DNA of 64,000 nt from Nematopogon swammerdamellus (Eukaryota > Arthropoda > Insecta > Lepidoptera > Adelidae): assembly GCA_946902875.1 (NCBI GenBank), contig OX336338.1, positions 8,113,971 to 8,177,970 of the forward strand, written 5' to 3'. Every line of letters starts with the position of its first letter. Within the stretch, counting starts at the first letter, position 1. Both the position numbers and the translations under genes were made by a program. The notes beneath the pieces were generated by a model. The model was given only the letters and a program-made list of their open reading frames with translations, did no database searches and was not told where the DNA came from. Below, one piece after another: positions 52,640-63,130 of the stretch.

Positions 52640-54600
52640 TAATGTTTAGACAAATAGTTTGGTTCTTAAGGGCTAAGATAAAAAATTTTATTAAACGTAA
52701 AGTTGCAGTGAATATCTAATCGCGTGATCAATTTGGGAATAACCCTAAAAAATCACGACAAAATTACTAAAATGGCACTTCAGACGACTCCAGACCGTTG
52801 CTCCAGACTATATAAATGAGGATTGAGCTTGTCTTCAACGGTCCACTTCATTTCTTCATCTTTATCTTGCTTTACAAAATACCTCCATAACAGTGGACCC
52901 AAAACTGGCCACAAAACCGAGAACTCCGGTTAAGTGCGTCGGGGGCGAAATGGGTCCCCAGAGAAGCGTTTTTATTACCTAATGCACAAAATATTTCAAA
53001 TTTAATTTAGCGAAGTAGGTAACAGGTGTAGGGCAGGAAGATTTCGCGGCCAAAAATGCTCTCGAAATAAAAGAACATAGGCTGTAATAAAAATATATCG
53101 CGACAATGGAGAAGGGAGGAAGGGGCGGCGCTCGATTATGCGGAATTTAGATATCAATTATCCGGACCGCCCCCGATTAACCGAATGGTGAAGGCGTTCA
53201 TTGAGTTAGAGACGGGTCGGACTGTTATGTGTGAGGGAATCTCGCTAGCTCGTACGTACACTACCCACACGTGTCACATGAGACGCGTGTGATGCTGTGT
53301 GGGCAATTATTGTTCGGATCATTTTTACTGTTATCTTAATTGCACATTTTTTTTTAAATCACTTATTATGTGGTGCTTTTGAAGCTACGAGAAGGTAGGC
53401 AAGATACGAAATTAGTAGTAAACAAGTATTTGCGTACAATTAACGCATCGTTAGTACACAACAAATAAATCCATGCAAAAGACTTCAAATAATTGGCACG
53501 ATATGAATTAATATGCCACAGACGTAAAGAAATTTTCCCCGCACGATAAATTCCACTCGATCGTTCGGGAGCTAGATACTCGCACATTGTAGGCACAAAG
53601 AACGTTAAAAACGTGTTATTGTTCTCAGAAGAAAATAAATAAAATACAAATTGTTCGACTCCAATCTAGATCCATCAATGCAACATAACGATTGTGTTCT
53701 CTGAAACATGAGTCTGCTCGTAAGTCTCTCCGAGATCGAGGGTTCCGCAGGGGTAGAGCAACAATAAAATTATTGTTCGAATACAATTGAATTAGTTGGA
53801 AGTGGCGCGTGTCACGGACCTCCGTTGCAATTCGGGCTGATTGCCTGCGCTAGGGGGTCGGGCTGCGATGATTTTTAAACTAAAACAAATCCCTCTGGAC
53901 CTGCCAGCGATAAATTCATTACTTAGATCCGCTTTGGATCACCTAATGCATTATATGCAGCCGGTTGACCTATAAATACATTATCACCTATCTTTCTGTA
54001 ATACAATAAAACTTCAAGGTCTATTTTGATATTTTATACGTGTCTTAAAATTAATTAAGGCTTAGTAAGTCTTTATGAAGTAAGAGCAACAATGTTACAC
54101 AAAAATAGATAGGTACTCACTATTTAATATAAAACCGACGTTAACTCGGGCGTAACAACAGCGACCTCTAAATATAGTAAACTGTGGTATAAATCTTATA
54201 AGGTACATGCTTGTTAACGTGGTGTGATAATTGTGTATTTTCTTACAGTTTTTAAAAAAGAAAATCTCTACCCCGTACACCAGACAGATAAGTTAAAAAA
54301 AGATTACGCACCCTTATTTACTGCCTTATCGCGATATAGTTTAAAACACTCTAACCTAGATAGGATTACGTTCATTCAAAAGCGCAAACCCCCGATTTGG
54401 CAAAAACCTCCTTAAAAAAGGCATGGTTGAAAAAAAAACGGCACTATTTAAAGAGTCCACGGTCGCGCCGGCCATCTGTCGAGCAAATGAGGACTTACGA
54501 GCGAGCGGGAGCCAGAGAACTCATAAATAATGTATTGCTATGAGAAAAAGTGAGCCCTCCTTGTTCCTTTCGTCCGTGGACCCTTCTACACGGCTAGGGA
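52640..54600. other. no gene recognised
   Basis: About 2 kb, mostly AT-rich with modest GC sections (53100-53230, 53800-53880). The frames of 61-76 codons are unconvincing and no repeat was matched. Confidence 0.45.
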
Positions 54601-54605
54601 ATACA

Positions 54606-55680
54606 AGCGCGTGCATCCAGAGCCGATTTGGCTTTTTATTTTGTGCCACTTTTTTACATCTATGCATTCGTCCATTGATGACTTTGTGCCACAGCACGGT
54701 GCATATAGTTATGAGTTTATGCCACAACAGAACGCGTGCATCCAGTGATGGCTATATACCACAACACAAGCGTGCATCCTGTGATGACTTTATGCCACAA
54801 CACAACGCGTGCATCCAGTGATGGCTTTATGCAACAACACAACGCGTGCATGCAGTGATGGTTTTATACCAAAACACAACGCGTGCATTGCATCCAGTGA
54901 TGGCTTTATGACACAACACAACCAGTGCATCCAGTGATGGCTATATACCACAACACAGCGCGTACACCTCTGATGGCTATACCACAACACAATACGTACA
55001 TCCCGTGATGGCTATACCACAACTCAACGCGTGGATCCCGCGATGGCTATATACCACAACTCAACGCGTGCATCCCGCGATGGCTATATACCACAACACA
55101 ACGCGTGCATGCAGTGATGGTTTTATGCCACATCACAACGCGTGCATCTCGTGATGACTTTATGCTACAACAAAACGGGTGCATGCAGTGATGGTTTTAT
55201 ACCACAACACAACGCGTGCATCCAGTGATGGCTTTATGCCACAACACACCACGTGCATGCAGTGATGGTTTTCTTCCACTACACAACGCGTGCATCCAGT
55301 GATGGCTTTATGCCACGGCACAACGCGTGCATCCCGTGATGAGTTTATGCAACAACACAACGCGTGCATGCAGTGATGGTTTTATACCACAACACAACGC
55401 GTGCATCCCGCGATGGCTATATACCACAACTCAACGCGTGCATCCCGCGACGGCTATATGCCACAACTCAACGCGTGCATCCCGCGATGGCTATATACCA
55501 CAACACAACGCGTGCATGCAGTGATGGCTTTATGCCACAACAAAACGCGTGCATGCAGTGATAGCTTTATGCCACAACACAACGCATGCATCACGTGATG
55601 ACTTTATGCCACAACACCTGTATTTATACTACAACGCCTGCATTCAACCTCAGCTTATGCTTCAACACGTCGTGCATTGC
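54606..55680. repeat. 37-bp minisatellite, roughly 25-28 units
   Basis: Unit: AACGCGTGCATCCAGTGATG followed by GCTTTATGCCACAACAC. Edge units (before about 54720 and after about 55580) are degenerate. Variants differ at CCAGTGATGG, GCAGTGATGG and CCCGCGATGG; blocks near 55035-55110 and 55400-55510 share the CCCGCGATGG plus CACAACTCA variant, suggesting duplication within the array. Because 37 is not a multiple of 3, the three frames are read in turn and stay open, producing several overlapping Met-led frames with a 37-residue period on both strands. These are not genes. Confidence 0.92.
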
Positions 55681-55689
55681 ATTTAATCA

Positions 55690-55978
55690 TATTTCTACAT
55701 ACCTACTTGCATACCGTCACGATCTTGTGATGTTTTTTGTTCCGACAGGCGTGAGCTGTCAGCTGAACGTACTTGAATACTGACTGCAGTTAAAGTGAGA
55801 CAAATATATTTTGTAGACACATATAATCAAAAGGACATAAAAAACTAATATCAAATATAAGCTATTACAAGGGCCCATTTGTCATCCACCAGTCGTACCG
55901 CCTAGGTACTATTTATAACCGGATACAAAATAGTGTTAATTTATTACATTGAAAATACGATTTAGGATTACTTAGCTA
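55690..55978. other. no recognised feature
   Basis: AT-rich, non-coding. Confidence 0.4.
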
Positions 55979-55979
55979 G

Positions 55980-56235
55980 ACTTACCACGGATGCGTACCA
56001 ATCGGTTCTGCAGATCATTCCTCCACAAAACTGGTAAATTCTGGAACGCTCTCACTGCCCACATATATCCCCCCAAGTATAGTCTTGGGTCCTTCAAGAG
56101 AGGCCTGAATAGGTACCTATCAGGGCGGCATGGCATTCGCAACCCCCGCGTACGACCGAATGTCCATGGGCGTCGTTAGATACCTTATAGGTGGAACGGC
56201 CCCACATGTCACGCTTTCTAAAAAAAAAAACTTAG
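55980..56235 (+). pseudogene. LINE ORF2 C-terminal fragment plus 3' tail (family D)
   Basis: The frame reads RTNRFCRSFLHKTGKFWNAL, then TAHIYPPKYSLGSFKRGLNR, then YLSG; the same protein end as at 34203 but without that copy's frameshift. The tail (GGCATGGCATTCGCAACCCC, CATGGGCGTCGTTAGATACC, TGTCACGCTTTCTAAAAAAA) follows directly. 5'-truncated, no RT domain. Confidence 0.75.
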
Positions 56236-56239
56236 CTCG

Positions 56240-56855
56240 TACGGCGTTGAAGACCGAACCTAGGACATTTTGTGAGAAGTTCTAATTTCCTCCAAACATT
56301 TGACGTAATAGAGTAGGTATTGACTCTTCTTCTTCTATTAAGATCAGTAAATCTATAGGAGAAGATCCTAAACAGTTATATGAAGAAAAACAATTTATCT
56401 GCGAAGCGCGTCTGGGCGGAAACACGCTCAACTTGCCAGTTTACGGCTAGGTAAAGAAAATCTAGAGCAAGCTACTCGGGATTCATATGAAACAACACGT
56501 ATATAATCACAAAATTCAAGTAAGAACTTGAATTTGAGAATCTGGAGATATTGTAATCAGTGAATAGGCCAAGCTTGTAAAAAAATCAAATATAGGTATA
56601 CTTATAATATAGAAATGTTACCGGAACTTTTATATAATCTTATTCTCTGTAACTCGATGTGCAAACAATGTTCTTTATAACCATGAATAAATCAAACAGT
56701 TTGAGAACTTCTAAATTTTTCATACATTAACACTCTTACTTATTGGTATGATGACATACTCTACGTCATTACCAGAGCCTTTGCTTGACATATCGCAAGC
56801 GCCACTCACTAGATTCTATACTACTTGCATTTATTCTTGATGAGCCTCCGTTTTT
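56240..56855. other. no gene recognised
   Basis: AT-rich sequence upstream of the family E copy. Confidence 0.4.
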
Positions 56856-56856
56856 A

Positions 56857-57224
56857 GGGTTCCGTATCCATACGGAAACCTATTTCTAAACCTACGTCGC
56901 CTGTCTGTCTATCCGTCCGTCCGTCCGTTCTAGGGCTGTATCTTTTGAACCGTGATAGGTAGCCAGTTGAAATTTTCACAGAATATGTGTCATTATGGCG
57001 TATATGTCAAATAATAATAAAAAAAGTAAAAAAATAAGGGGTCCTCATACAAGAAACGTGCTAGGAATAAATTAGTGCATGTTCACGCTACTAAATCATA
57101 GATGGCACCACAGGTAGTTTGTATCGTAGGCAGACAAAAAATAGACGGATATGGTTCTCTGACAGGTATGGTATAGCGGCTCTACAGAACCCTCCGTGCG
57201 TGAATAAAACTCACGCTTTAACAA
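56857..57224 (-). repeat. family E copy
   Basis: GGGTTCCGTATCCATACGGA, (GTCC)n, GGTAGCCAGTTGAAATTTTC, ACAGAATATGTGTCATTATG, GGTATAGCGGCTCTACAGAA. The usual GGCCAAGTGCGAGTCG start is decayed (GTGAATAAAACTCACGC). Confidence 0.6.
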
Positions 57225-57361
57225 TGTTTTATCTGATCGGACAATTTTTCATGTAACCTTGTAATTTTTGAGGAATTCTTTACCAACTAACTTTGGGAAT
57301 TCAAAGAACCTACTAATATCATGCTTTATTGCAAAATCATTGGACGAATAATGCAGTATAT

Positions 57362-57792
57362 TATAACTGTGTACTTAGCGTATCCCTACTCCTACCAATA
57401 TTCCGCTACGATACCTAGTTTGCTCGCCGTGCGGGTAGCTTCGAAAGAAGAGACGCAGACGAAGGGAAAAAACTGTACGGCGTGAGTTAACGAACGACCA
57501 CGCGAGCGCGAGCCACGTCGAGCACGGAAGGAACGAAATAAGGGATTTTATAAGGGTTGGAAGGGAGTTACGGACAGGAGTGTATGTGTTGGTTAGCGTG
57601 ATTGCGACAGTGACGTTTATAGTGATAAGTATAAGTTAAGTCGTGTGGAGTCGGACGCTGCAGAGCACGCCGGCTCTGCAGTCCCTGCGGTGGTGCACAT
57701 CCGGCCGTCTGCGAGGATTCTGGAGACCTACTTCGTTCGGTGAGTGAGCAAATTACCTACCTTTTCTCTCCCTGCGCTAAGTACACGTTACA
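57362..57792 (+). repeat. 5' LTR
   Basis: 431 bp starting TATAACTGTGTACTTAGCG and ending TACACGTTACA. It contains an inverted repeat CTGCAGAGC/GCTCTGCAG with a 6-nt loop (57658-57681) and TTTATAAGGG near 57547, a possible TATA-like element. It should hold the element's promoter and polyadenylation signals; no perfect AATAAA is present. Confidence 0.95.
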
Positions 57793-57794
57793 AT

Positions 57795-57806
57795 TGGTGG
57801 AGGCGC
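57795..57806 (+). promoter_or_regulatory. candidate primer-binding site
   Basis: TGGTGGAGGCGC starts 2 nt after the LTR, the expected place for a tRNA primer site beginning TGG. I cannot name the tRNA. Confidence 0.5.
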
Positions 57807-57926
57807 TAAAAATAAAATAAAATAAAGTGCCTACTACCGCTACTCATTCACTTAGTACTATTAGGAACATTCACCTAGGTAATTAGCTGCTAATGTGTCG
57901 ATCGAAATCTCATTAGGTATTTTAGA

Positions 57927-59114
57927 ATGGAACAAAACGAGGGCCCGATCGGTAGTGCAATAAATAGTCAGCCGGACCTCGTAGACGTAGTAGGGCGACT
58001 AACATCGCGAATATCTACGCAAAACGATATAATGCGCGGTGTTCTCGAACGTATCACGTCGGTGGAGGAAAGAATAGCTGGTTTCGAAACTAAGAAAGAG
58101 AATACGTCATACGCGAGCCCGCGCGCCAGCGGCTCCGGTGCGAGCGCTAGCGGCGGCGGCGGCGCCGACGCGACACCGGCCGCTCCCACGCCACGCCCCG
58201 CGCGCGCCGCCGAGAGCAGTGGCGCGACCGTGCAATGCAATGACTATCTGGAGAAGGAAAATTTCAAAATAGCAAAACAGATGATAGAAGTAATCGGATT
58301 TTGCGACGGGACTGATGCAAATAAATTTATAGAATTTATAATACAACTGGAAAGAATATTTAAATTAAATTTAGTACGCGCCGACAGACTGATTCCGCTG
58401 ATAATGCTAAAATTACGAGAACCGCTGAGTTCATGGTGGTTCGATCGGTTAGACTGTGCGTACACGGAATGGGACAACATTAAAAGGGCTCTTTTAAATT
58501 ATCTCAGCCCGATTCATAGAGAAACGTTAAAACAAGAACTAATATTCAGGTTTCAAAAGCAAAACGAGACATTAAGAGAATTCGTGCAGAAGGTGAAGTC
58601 TACCTCGAGAGCGCTGGACTGCGGTTTTACGGAATCAGAACTAGTGAACATTATAATTTCACACATATCACCTGACACGTTCAAATACCTACGACCGATC
58701 CGGCCCGTCGATAGTGTGGAATACCTACTTCAACTGGGAAGTGAAATAGAGGGAGCAATGCTACGAGATTCACAATATCAGGCAGCCGCGCCCGCCCGCG
58801 CCCCTCACCCGCTCTCGCTCACACCGGCGCCGGCGCGGGCGACTGCGCCGCCCTCGCCCCCCCCGCACGCGGCGGCGGCCCCCGCGCGACACGCCGCGCC
58901 CGCCGCGCCGCCTCCGTCGAGAACGTACGCCACAAGCGCGCGCGGCAACCAATATACAAACGATAATATGCAAAATTATACCAATGCTTTCGTAGACCGG
59001 GAGCCGTTCAGATGTTACGAGTGTAATCAGCCAGGACACTTAGCAAGAAACTGTGAAGTACGGAGGCAAAGGTACAATAATAGGCAATATGGGTACAGCA
59101 ACCAGGGAAACTAG
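57927..59114 (+). CDS. gag: Gypsy retrotransposon Gag polyprotein
   Basis: 395 residues, start Met at 57927, 134 nt after the LTR. It forms the particle that packages the element's RNA. Visible: a short heptad-like segment (about residues 22-60), a Ser/Ala/Gly-rich linker (65-95), a Retrotrans_gag-type core (about 110-255, with FIEFIIQLERIF, LREPLSSWWFDRL and ISPDTFKYLRP), an Ala/Pro-rich linker (about 258-330) and a CCHC zinc knuckle at 363-376 (CYECNQPGHLARNC). GC content is high in the two linkers. It ends with TAG at 59112-59114, which is preceded by the slippery heptamer; most ribosomes should stop here and a minority shift into pol. Confidence 0.93.
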   Translation: MEQNEGPIGSAINSQPDLVDVVGRLTSRISTQNDIMRGVLERITSVEERIAGFETKKENTSYASPRASGSGASASGGGGADATPAAPTPRPARAAESSGATVQCNDYLEKENFKIAKQMIEVIGFCDGTDANKFIEFIIQLERIFKLNLVRADRLIPLIMLKLREPLSSWWFDRLDCAYTEWDNIKRALLNYLSPIHRETLKQELIFRFQKQNETLREFVQKVKSTSRALDCGFTESELVNIIISHISPDTFKYLRPIRPVDSVEYLLQLGSEIEGAMLRDSQYQAAAPARAPHPLSLTPAPARATAPPSPPPHAAAAPARHAAPAAPPPSRTYATSARGNQYTNDNMQNYTNAFVDREPFRCYECNQPGHLARNCEVRRQRYNNRQYGYSNQGN

Positions 59115-59150
59115 AGGACGCGCGACACTCATCACGCCGAGAGTTCGCGC
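59105..59150 (+). promoter_or_regulatory. programmed -1 ribosomal frameshift signal
   Basis: GGGAAAC at 59105-59111, in phase G GGA AAC with the gag frame and directly before the TAG stop. After an 8-nt spacer comes a stem-loop: GCGCGA (59120-59125) with TCGCGC (59145-59150), then ACTC with GAGT around a bulged C, and a 10-nt loop. The pol frame is open from 59084, so the overlap is only 31 nt and the heptamer lies within it. This is the textbook arrangement for -1 frameshifting. Confidence 0.88.
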
Positions 59151-62100
59151 ATAACGGAGGCGTACAATGCAACGGGGTCAATAAAAAAATCGATAATAAA
59201 CAAGAGTCGCTCGTTATACCTACGGTCGAGGTGTGTATAGGGAAGTCGTGTAGGACCACCGCGCTCATCGATAGTGGCGCACTTAGGTCATTTTGTAGGT
59301 ACGATATCTTGAACGAAATAAAAAATAATAAAAAAGTGAAAGTGAACGAAATAAATATGGAATGTACCACGGCAGATGTACGAACGTTTCGTGCTACAAA
59401 AATTGTATCTGCACTGATTTCGATAGATACCTACACCTGGAGACATGAGTTCATAGTAACTCAAAACTTAGTCAGTCCCATCATACTAGGTTATGATTTT
59501 ATCAAAAGGTCTCAACTCGTGTTACACCCAAAGAATGACTATATTATATTCATGTTCAATCCCACAAAACATGTTTATCTCAAAAAATATTCAAACGATT
59601 CAGTACAGTGTGCAAACGTATCCGCAGATAATAAGAACGTCGGGCTATACAAAAAGGAAAAGGTTAGACTAGATAACTTACTGAGTAGTTATGAAGATGT
59701 CATAAACAAAAATTTAGGAAAAACCAATATTCTAAAATATAAGATTAACCTTTCAGATAACGTACCGGTTCGAATGAGGTTTTATCCACTATCGCCACCA
59801 AAAGCCGAAGAAATGAAAAAACACACGGACGAATTGTTAGAGAAGGGAATAATCGAGAAATCAGTATCACCATACGCGGCCCCAGCATTTCTCATTGACA
59901 AAAAAAATGGAAAAAAGAGACTGTGCTGCGATTATAGGGCAATAAATAAAAAAATTATATACGACTCATATCCTATGACATCAGTAGAGACGGTATTTCA
60001 GGCCCTAGGCAATGCAAAAGTGTTTTCAATAATCGATCTTAACAGTGCGTTCCACCAAATACCGTTATATGAGCAAGACAAAGAAAAAACGGCATTTATT
60101 ACTCCAAATGGGCTATTCCAGTACAAATATGTTCCCTTTGGGTTATGTGTGAGTCCACAAGCTTTAAATAGGGTAGTCGATCACGTTTTCGGTGACGTGA
60201 AATTCAAATTCATCATGCCTTTTGTTGACGACATAATCATTTTTTCCAAAGACGTCGAGAGTCATTTCACCCACCTGAACGAAGTACTGTCAAGGCTACG
60301 CGGGGCCGGACTGACGGTGAACCCGGAGAAGATACAACTGTTTCAATCGGAAGTTAGATTTTTAGGTCATATTGTAAACGGGAAAGGGTTACAAGTGGAT
60401 CCCACAAGAACGGAGGTAATCTCGGATTACCCAAAACCGAAAACGCTCAAACAAATTAAATCATTTCTTGGCATGTCAGGATTTTATGCAAAATTTATTA
60501 AAAATTATGCTCAAATATCGGAAGCACTAAATAAATTAAAGCGTAAAGATGAACCGTTTAGGTGGGGAAAAGAACAAGAAGAGGCATTCGTAAATATAAA
60601 AAACGCATTAATAACACCTCCGGTGTTGAGATTTCCGGACTTTTCAAAACCATTCGTTTTGCAAGTTGACGCAAGCGGGAATGCCTTGGGAGCCGTACTG
60701 CAGCAAGAAATAGACGGCCAACTCGCAGCCGTTGCTTATGCGAGTCGACTTCTGAGTGCAGCTGAACGTCGGCGGGCGACGTACGAACTTGAGTGTGCGG
60801 CAGCGGTATTCGGGGTTACAAAATTTAAAACTTATCTCGAACTAGCGGAATTCGAGCTACACACCGACAACGCCGCACTTTCTTGGCTCTTCTCTCATCC
60901 TAAACAAACCGGGAAAATTGGTAGATGGGTTTTAAGCTTGTCGAGGTTTAAATTTAAAATAAAGCACATACGGGGCTGCGACAATAATGTTGCAGACTGC
61001 TTGAGCCGAATGTACGACAAAGAGGTAACCAGTACAACTTGCTCAGCGTTAACGAATTACTCCGATTTCAACCAGTCTCTCAGATTGCATCAACGCAATG
61101 ATCAAGAGCTTAACTCACTGATAGAGAAGTTGGAAAAAGGCGAAAAGGTTAAAAATTATAAGATGTCAAACGATTATTTGTGTAGGAAAATATCGAGGGG
61201 TAACAAATGGCGCATAGTCATACCAGAGGGAATAGTAAAATCGATCATGCATTATTATCATGACCAAGACATCGCGGGTCATTTGGGAATTACAAAAACA
61301 CACAATAGAATAGCGAAGTATTATTGGTGGTACGGCATGTATACCAATATAAAAAATTATGTTAGATCGTGCAAAGAGTGTCAGATCGCAAAACCGAGCA
61401 ATCAGCTTCAAGCAGGATTCATGAACTCAGAAAATCCAAAATATGCATGGGAGACGGTCTACGTAGACTACAAAGGTCCCTTACCTCGGTCTAAGGCAGG
61501 ATATCAGTATGTTCTGGTTTTGATAGATGCTTACTCAAAATGGGTAGAGCTGATACCGTCACGAGCGGCAAATATGAAAAATACGGTAAAAGCTCTGAGT
61601 AACTCTATATGGTCTAGATACGGGCCACCTAAAGCCCTGATATCGGACAATGGCACACATTTCACCGGAAACAGCGTCCAAGAAATGTGCCAAGCGTGGG
61701 GAATAAAGCGAATCAACATCAGTCCACACTATCCTCAGGCGAACATGGTCGAACGAGTAAATAGGAATTTGAACTCTATGTTGAAAATATATTGTCAGCG
61801 TGAACACGACTTATGGGACGTATCTCTACCGAATTTACAACTAGCCTTGAACTCAGCCGTTCACGAAAGCACGGGCACCACGGCCGCGCAACTGTTTCTC
61901 GGTCGGGACATTACGATGCCACTAGAGAACATATGGTCGGTAAAGGAAATTGACGGCAACGCTACCTTACTTCCACCGACGAAAGACGACGTTGGAAGGA
62001 ACCTCCAAAGCGCATGGGAACATAGAGCTAAATATTATAATATGAGGCGTAGACAAAACGATTACCACGTAGGCCAGCAAGTGTTGCTGAAAAATTTTCC

Positions 62101-62269
62101 TATAAGTAACAAACTGAAAGGAATTACGAAAACATTTTGCCCCAGATGGCTAGGCCCCTTCGAAATCGGGACTTTGAGAGATGGTAGAGTCACCCTTGTA
62201 AAGCCAGGCTCGGATAGCGTTGTTACCACTACTAACGTAGCATTATTAAAACCCTATTGGGTGAGATAA
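59111..62269 (+). CDS. pol: Gypsy retrotransposon Pol polyprotein (protease, RT, RNase H, integrase)
   Basis: Read by -1 frameshift from gag; a GTG or Met start at 59231 is not needed. About 1050 codons to the TAA at 62267-62269. Protease: ALIDSGA, with DSG at 59270-59278, and IILGYDF. RT: about 59770-60520, with IIDLNSAFHQIPL, PFGLCVSPQ and catalytic FVDD at 60221-60232. RNase H: VDASG at 60665-60679, YELECAAAV, LHTDNAALSWL and the VADCLSR end. Integrase: zinc-binding His/Cys cluster (about 61250-61381, ending CKEC), then catalytic Asp at 61466 (VYVDYKG), Asp at 61646 (ISDNGTHF) and Glu at 61751 (MVERVNR), spaced D-x59-D-x34-E. C-terminal LGPFEIG is the GPY/F-like motif. All catalytic residues are present and there are no stops. 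No chromodomain and no envelope. The Gypsy lineage is not assigned. Confidence 0.95.
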   Translation, partial: LEDARHSSRREFAHNGGVQCNGVNKKIDNKQESLVIPTVEVCIGKSCRTTALIDSGALRSFCRYDILNEIKNNKKVKVNEINMECTTADVRTFRATKIVSALISIDTYTWRHEFIVTQNLVSPIILGYDFIKRSQLVLHPKNDYIIFMFNPTKHVYLKKYSNDSVQCANVSADNKNVGLYKKEKVRLDNLLSSYEDVINKNLGKTNILKYKINLSDNVPVRMRFYPLSPPKAEEMKKHTDELLEKGIIEKSVSPYAAPAFLIDKKNGKKRLCCDYRAINKKIIYDSYPMTSVETVFQALGNAKVFSIIDLNSAFHQIPLYEQDKEKTAFITPNGLFQYKYVPFGLCVSPQALNRVVDHVFGDVKFKFIMPFVDDIIIFSKDVESHFTHLNEVLSRLRGAGLTVNPEKIQLFQSEVRFLGHIVNGKGLQVDPTRTEVISDYPKPKTLKQIKSFLGMSGFYAKFIKNYAQISEALNKLKRKDEPFRWGKEQEEAFVNIKNALITPPVLRFPDFSKPFVLQVDASGNALGAVLQQEIDGQLAAVAYASRLLSAAERRRATYELECAAAVFGVTKFKTYLELAEFELHTDNAALSWLFSHPKQTGKIGRWVLSLSRFKFKIKHIRGCDNNVADCLSRMYDKEVTSTTCSALTNYSDFNQSLRLHQRNDQELNSLIEKLEKGEKVKNYKMSNDYLCRKISRGNKWRIVIPEGIVKSIMHYYHDQDIAGHLGITKTHNRIAKYYWWYGMYTNIKNYVRSCKECQIAKPSNQLQAGFMNSENPKYAWETVYVDYKGPLPRSKAGYQYVLVLIDAYSKWVELIPSRAANMKNTVKALSNSIWSRYGPPKALISDNGTHFTGNSVQEMCQAWGIKRINISPHYPQANMVERVNRNLNSMLKIYCQREHDLWDVSLPNLQLALNSAVHESTGTTAAQLFLGRDITMPLENIWSVKEIDGNATLLPPTKDDVGRNLQSAWEHRAKYYNMRRRQNDYHVGQQVLLKNFPISNKLKGITKTFCPRWLGPFEIGTLRDGRVTLVKPGSDSVVTTTNVALLKPYWVR

Positions 62270-62280
62270 GGGAGGGGGGT
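62268..62280 (+). promoter_or_regulatory. polypurine tract
   Basis: AAGGGAGGGGGGT lies directly before the 3' LTR and overlaps the pol stop codon. It would prime plus-strand DNA synthesis. Confidence 0.85.
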
Positions 62281-62711
62281 TATAACTGTGTACTTAGCGT
62301 ATCCCTACTCCTACCAATATTCCGCTACGATACCTAGTTTGCTCGCCGTGCGGGTAGCTTCGAAAGAAGAGACGCAGACGAAGGGAAAAAACTGTACGGC
62401 GTGAGTTAACGAACGACCACGCGAGCGCGAGCCACGTCGAGCACGGAAGGAACGAAATAAGGGATTTTATAAGGGTTGGAAGGGAGTTACGGACAGGAGT
62501 GTATGTGTTAGTTAGCGTGATTGCGACAGTGACGTTTATAGTGATAAGTATAAGTTAAGTCGTGTGGAGTCGGACGCTGCAGAGCACGCCGGCTCTGCAG
62601 TCCCTGCGGTGGTGCACATCCGGCCGTCTGCGAGGATTCTGGAGACCTACTTCGTTCGGTGAGTGAGCAAATTACCTACCTTTTCTCTCCCTGCGCTAAG
62701 TACACGTTACA
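62281..62711 (+). repeat. 3' LTR
   Basis: 431 bp, identical to the 5' LTR except A at 62510 where the 5' LTR has G (57591). Flanked on the right by the ATAT duplication. Confidence 0.95.
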
Positions 62712-62715
62712 ATAT

Positions 62716-63128
62716 GGAAAAAAGTATTCTGATTCGAAAATAACCACTATTTTCGACATTATGTACGGTACGAGTATCATTAAATTTAATGCAAATACTC
62801 GGCTAGATTGGCTAGTGAAGAGTGGCTATGGTGGTCATCCCGGCGAATGTTCGTGTGGTTGAATTTTTAACGAGAACACGAGTCGGGATGCACGCCGTGT
62901 CACTAAATGCTTTCCTCTGACTAAACTGATATCTTTTTACTTAGCCACCTGGCTACAAGCGTAGTGGAATGGTGGACTTCTTGGCGTGTCTGTGTCGGTA
63001 CCATTTTTCTAACGGGACCATAATGCACCAAGTTAGACCTATAGGTCTACTTAAACAATGGTATCAGACTTATTGATGTCGTAATTTTTTTCCGAACTAC
63101 GAGCGTTTTATGCAGTAGTTAACATAAC
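62716..63128. other. no gene recognised
   Basis: Target-site flank of the Gypsy element. Short frame at 62659-62862 straddles the LTR border and is spurious. Confidence 0.5.
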
Positions 63129-63130
63129 AA

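Larger units (their letters stand above)
57362..62711 (+). mobile_element. complete Ty3/Gypsy LTR retrotransposon
   Basis: 5350 bp: 5' LTR (57362-57792), primer site, gag, pol in the -1 frame, polypurine tract, 3' LTR (62281-62711). Target duplication ATAT at 57358-57361 and 62712-62715. The LTRs differ at one of 431 positions, so insertion is very recent. Domain order protease, RT, RNase H, integrase defines Ty3/Gypsy. No envelope gene: the 3' LTR starts 11 bp after the pol stop. Both reading frames are intact, so the element may be active. Confidence 0.97.

Noticed and set aside
54606..55680. CRISPR-like array
   Set aside because: Units are contiguous without unique spacers, and the sequence is eukaryotic.
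54540..55783. Family of small repeated proteins with MH..C..DGFIPQHNAC motifs
   Set aside because: Frame-shifted translations of the 37-bp minisatellite, open on both strands.
57795..57806. Naming the tRNA that primes the Gypsy element
   Set aside because: The TGGTGGAGGCGC site is plausible but I cannot match it to a specific tRNA without a search.
57968..59370. Minus-strand frames under gag and pol
   Set aside because: Shadows of intact plus-strand genes.
62270..62711. Envelope gene after pol
   Set aside because: Only 11 bp separate the pol stop from the 3' LTR.
62659..62862. 67-codon frame
   Set aside because: Straddles the 3' LTR border and target-site flank; no similarity recognised.
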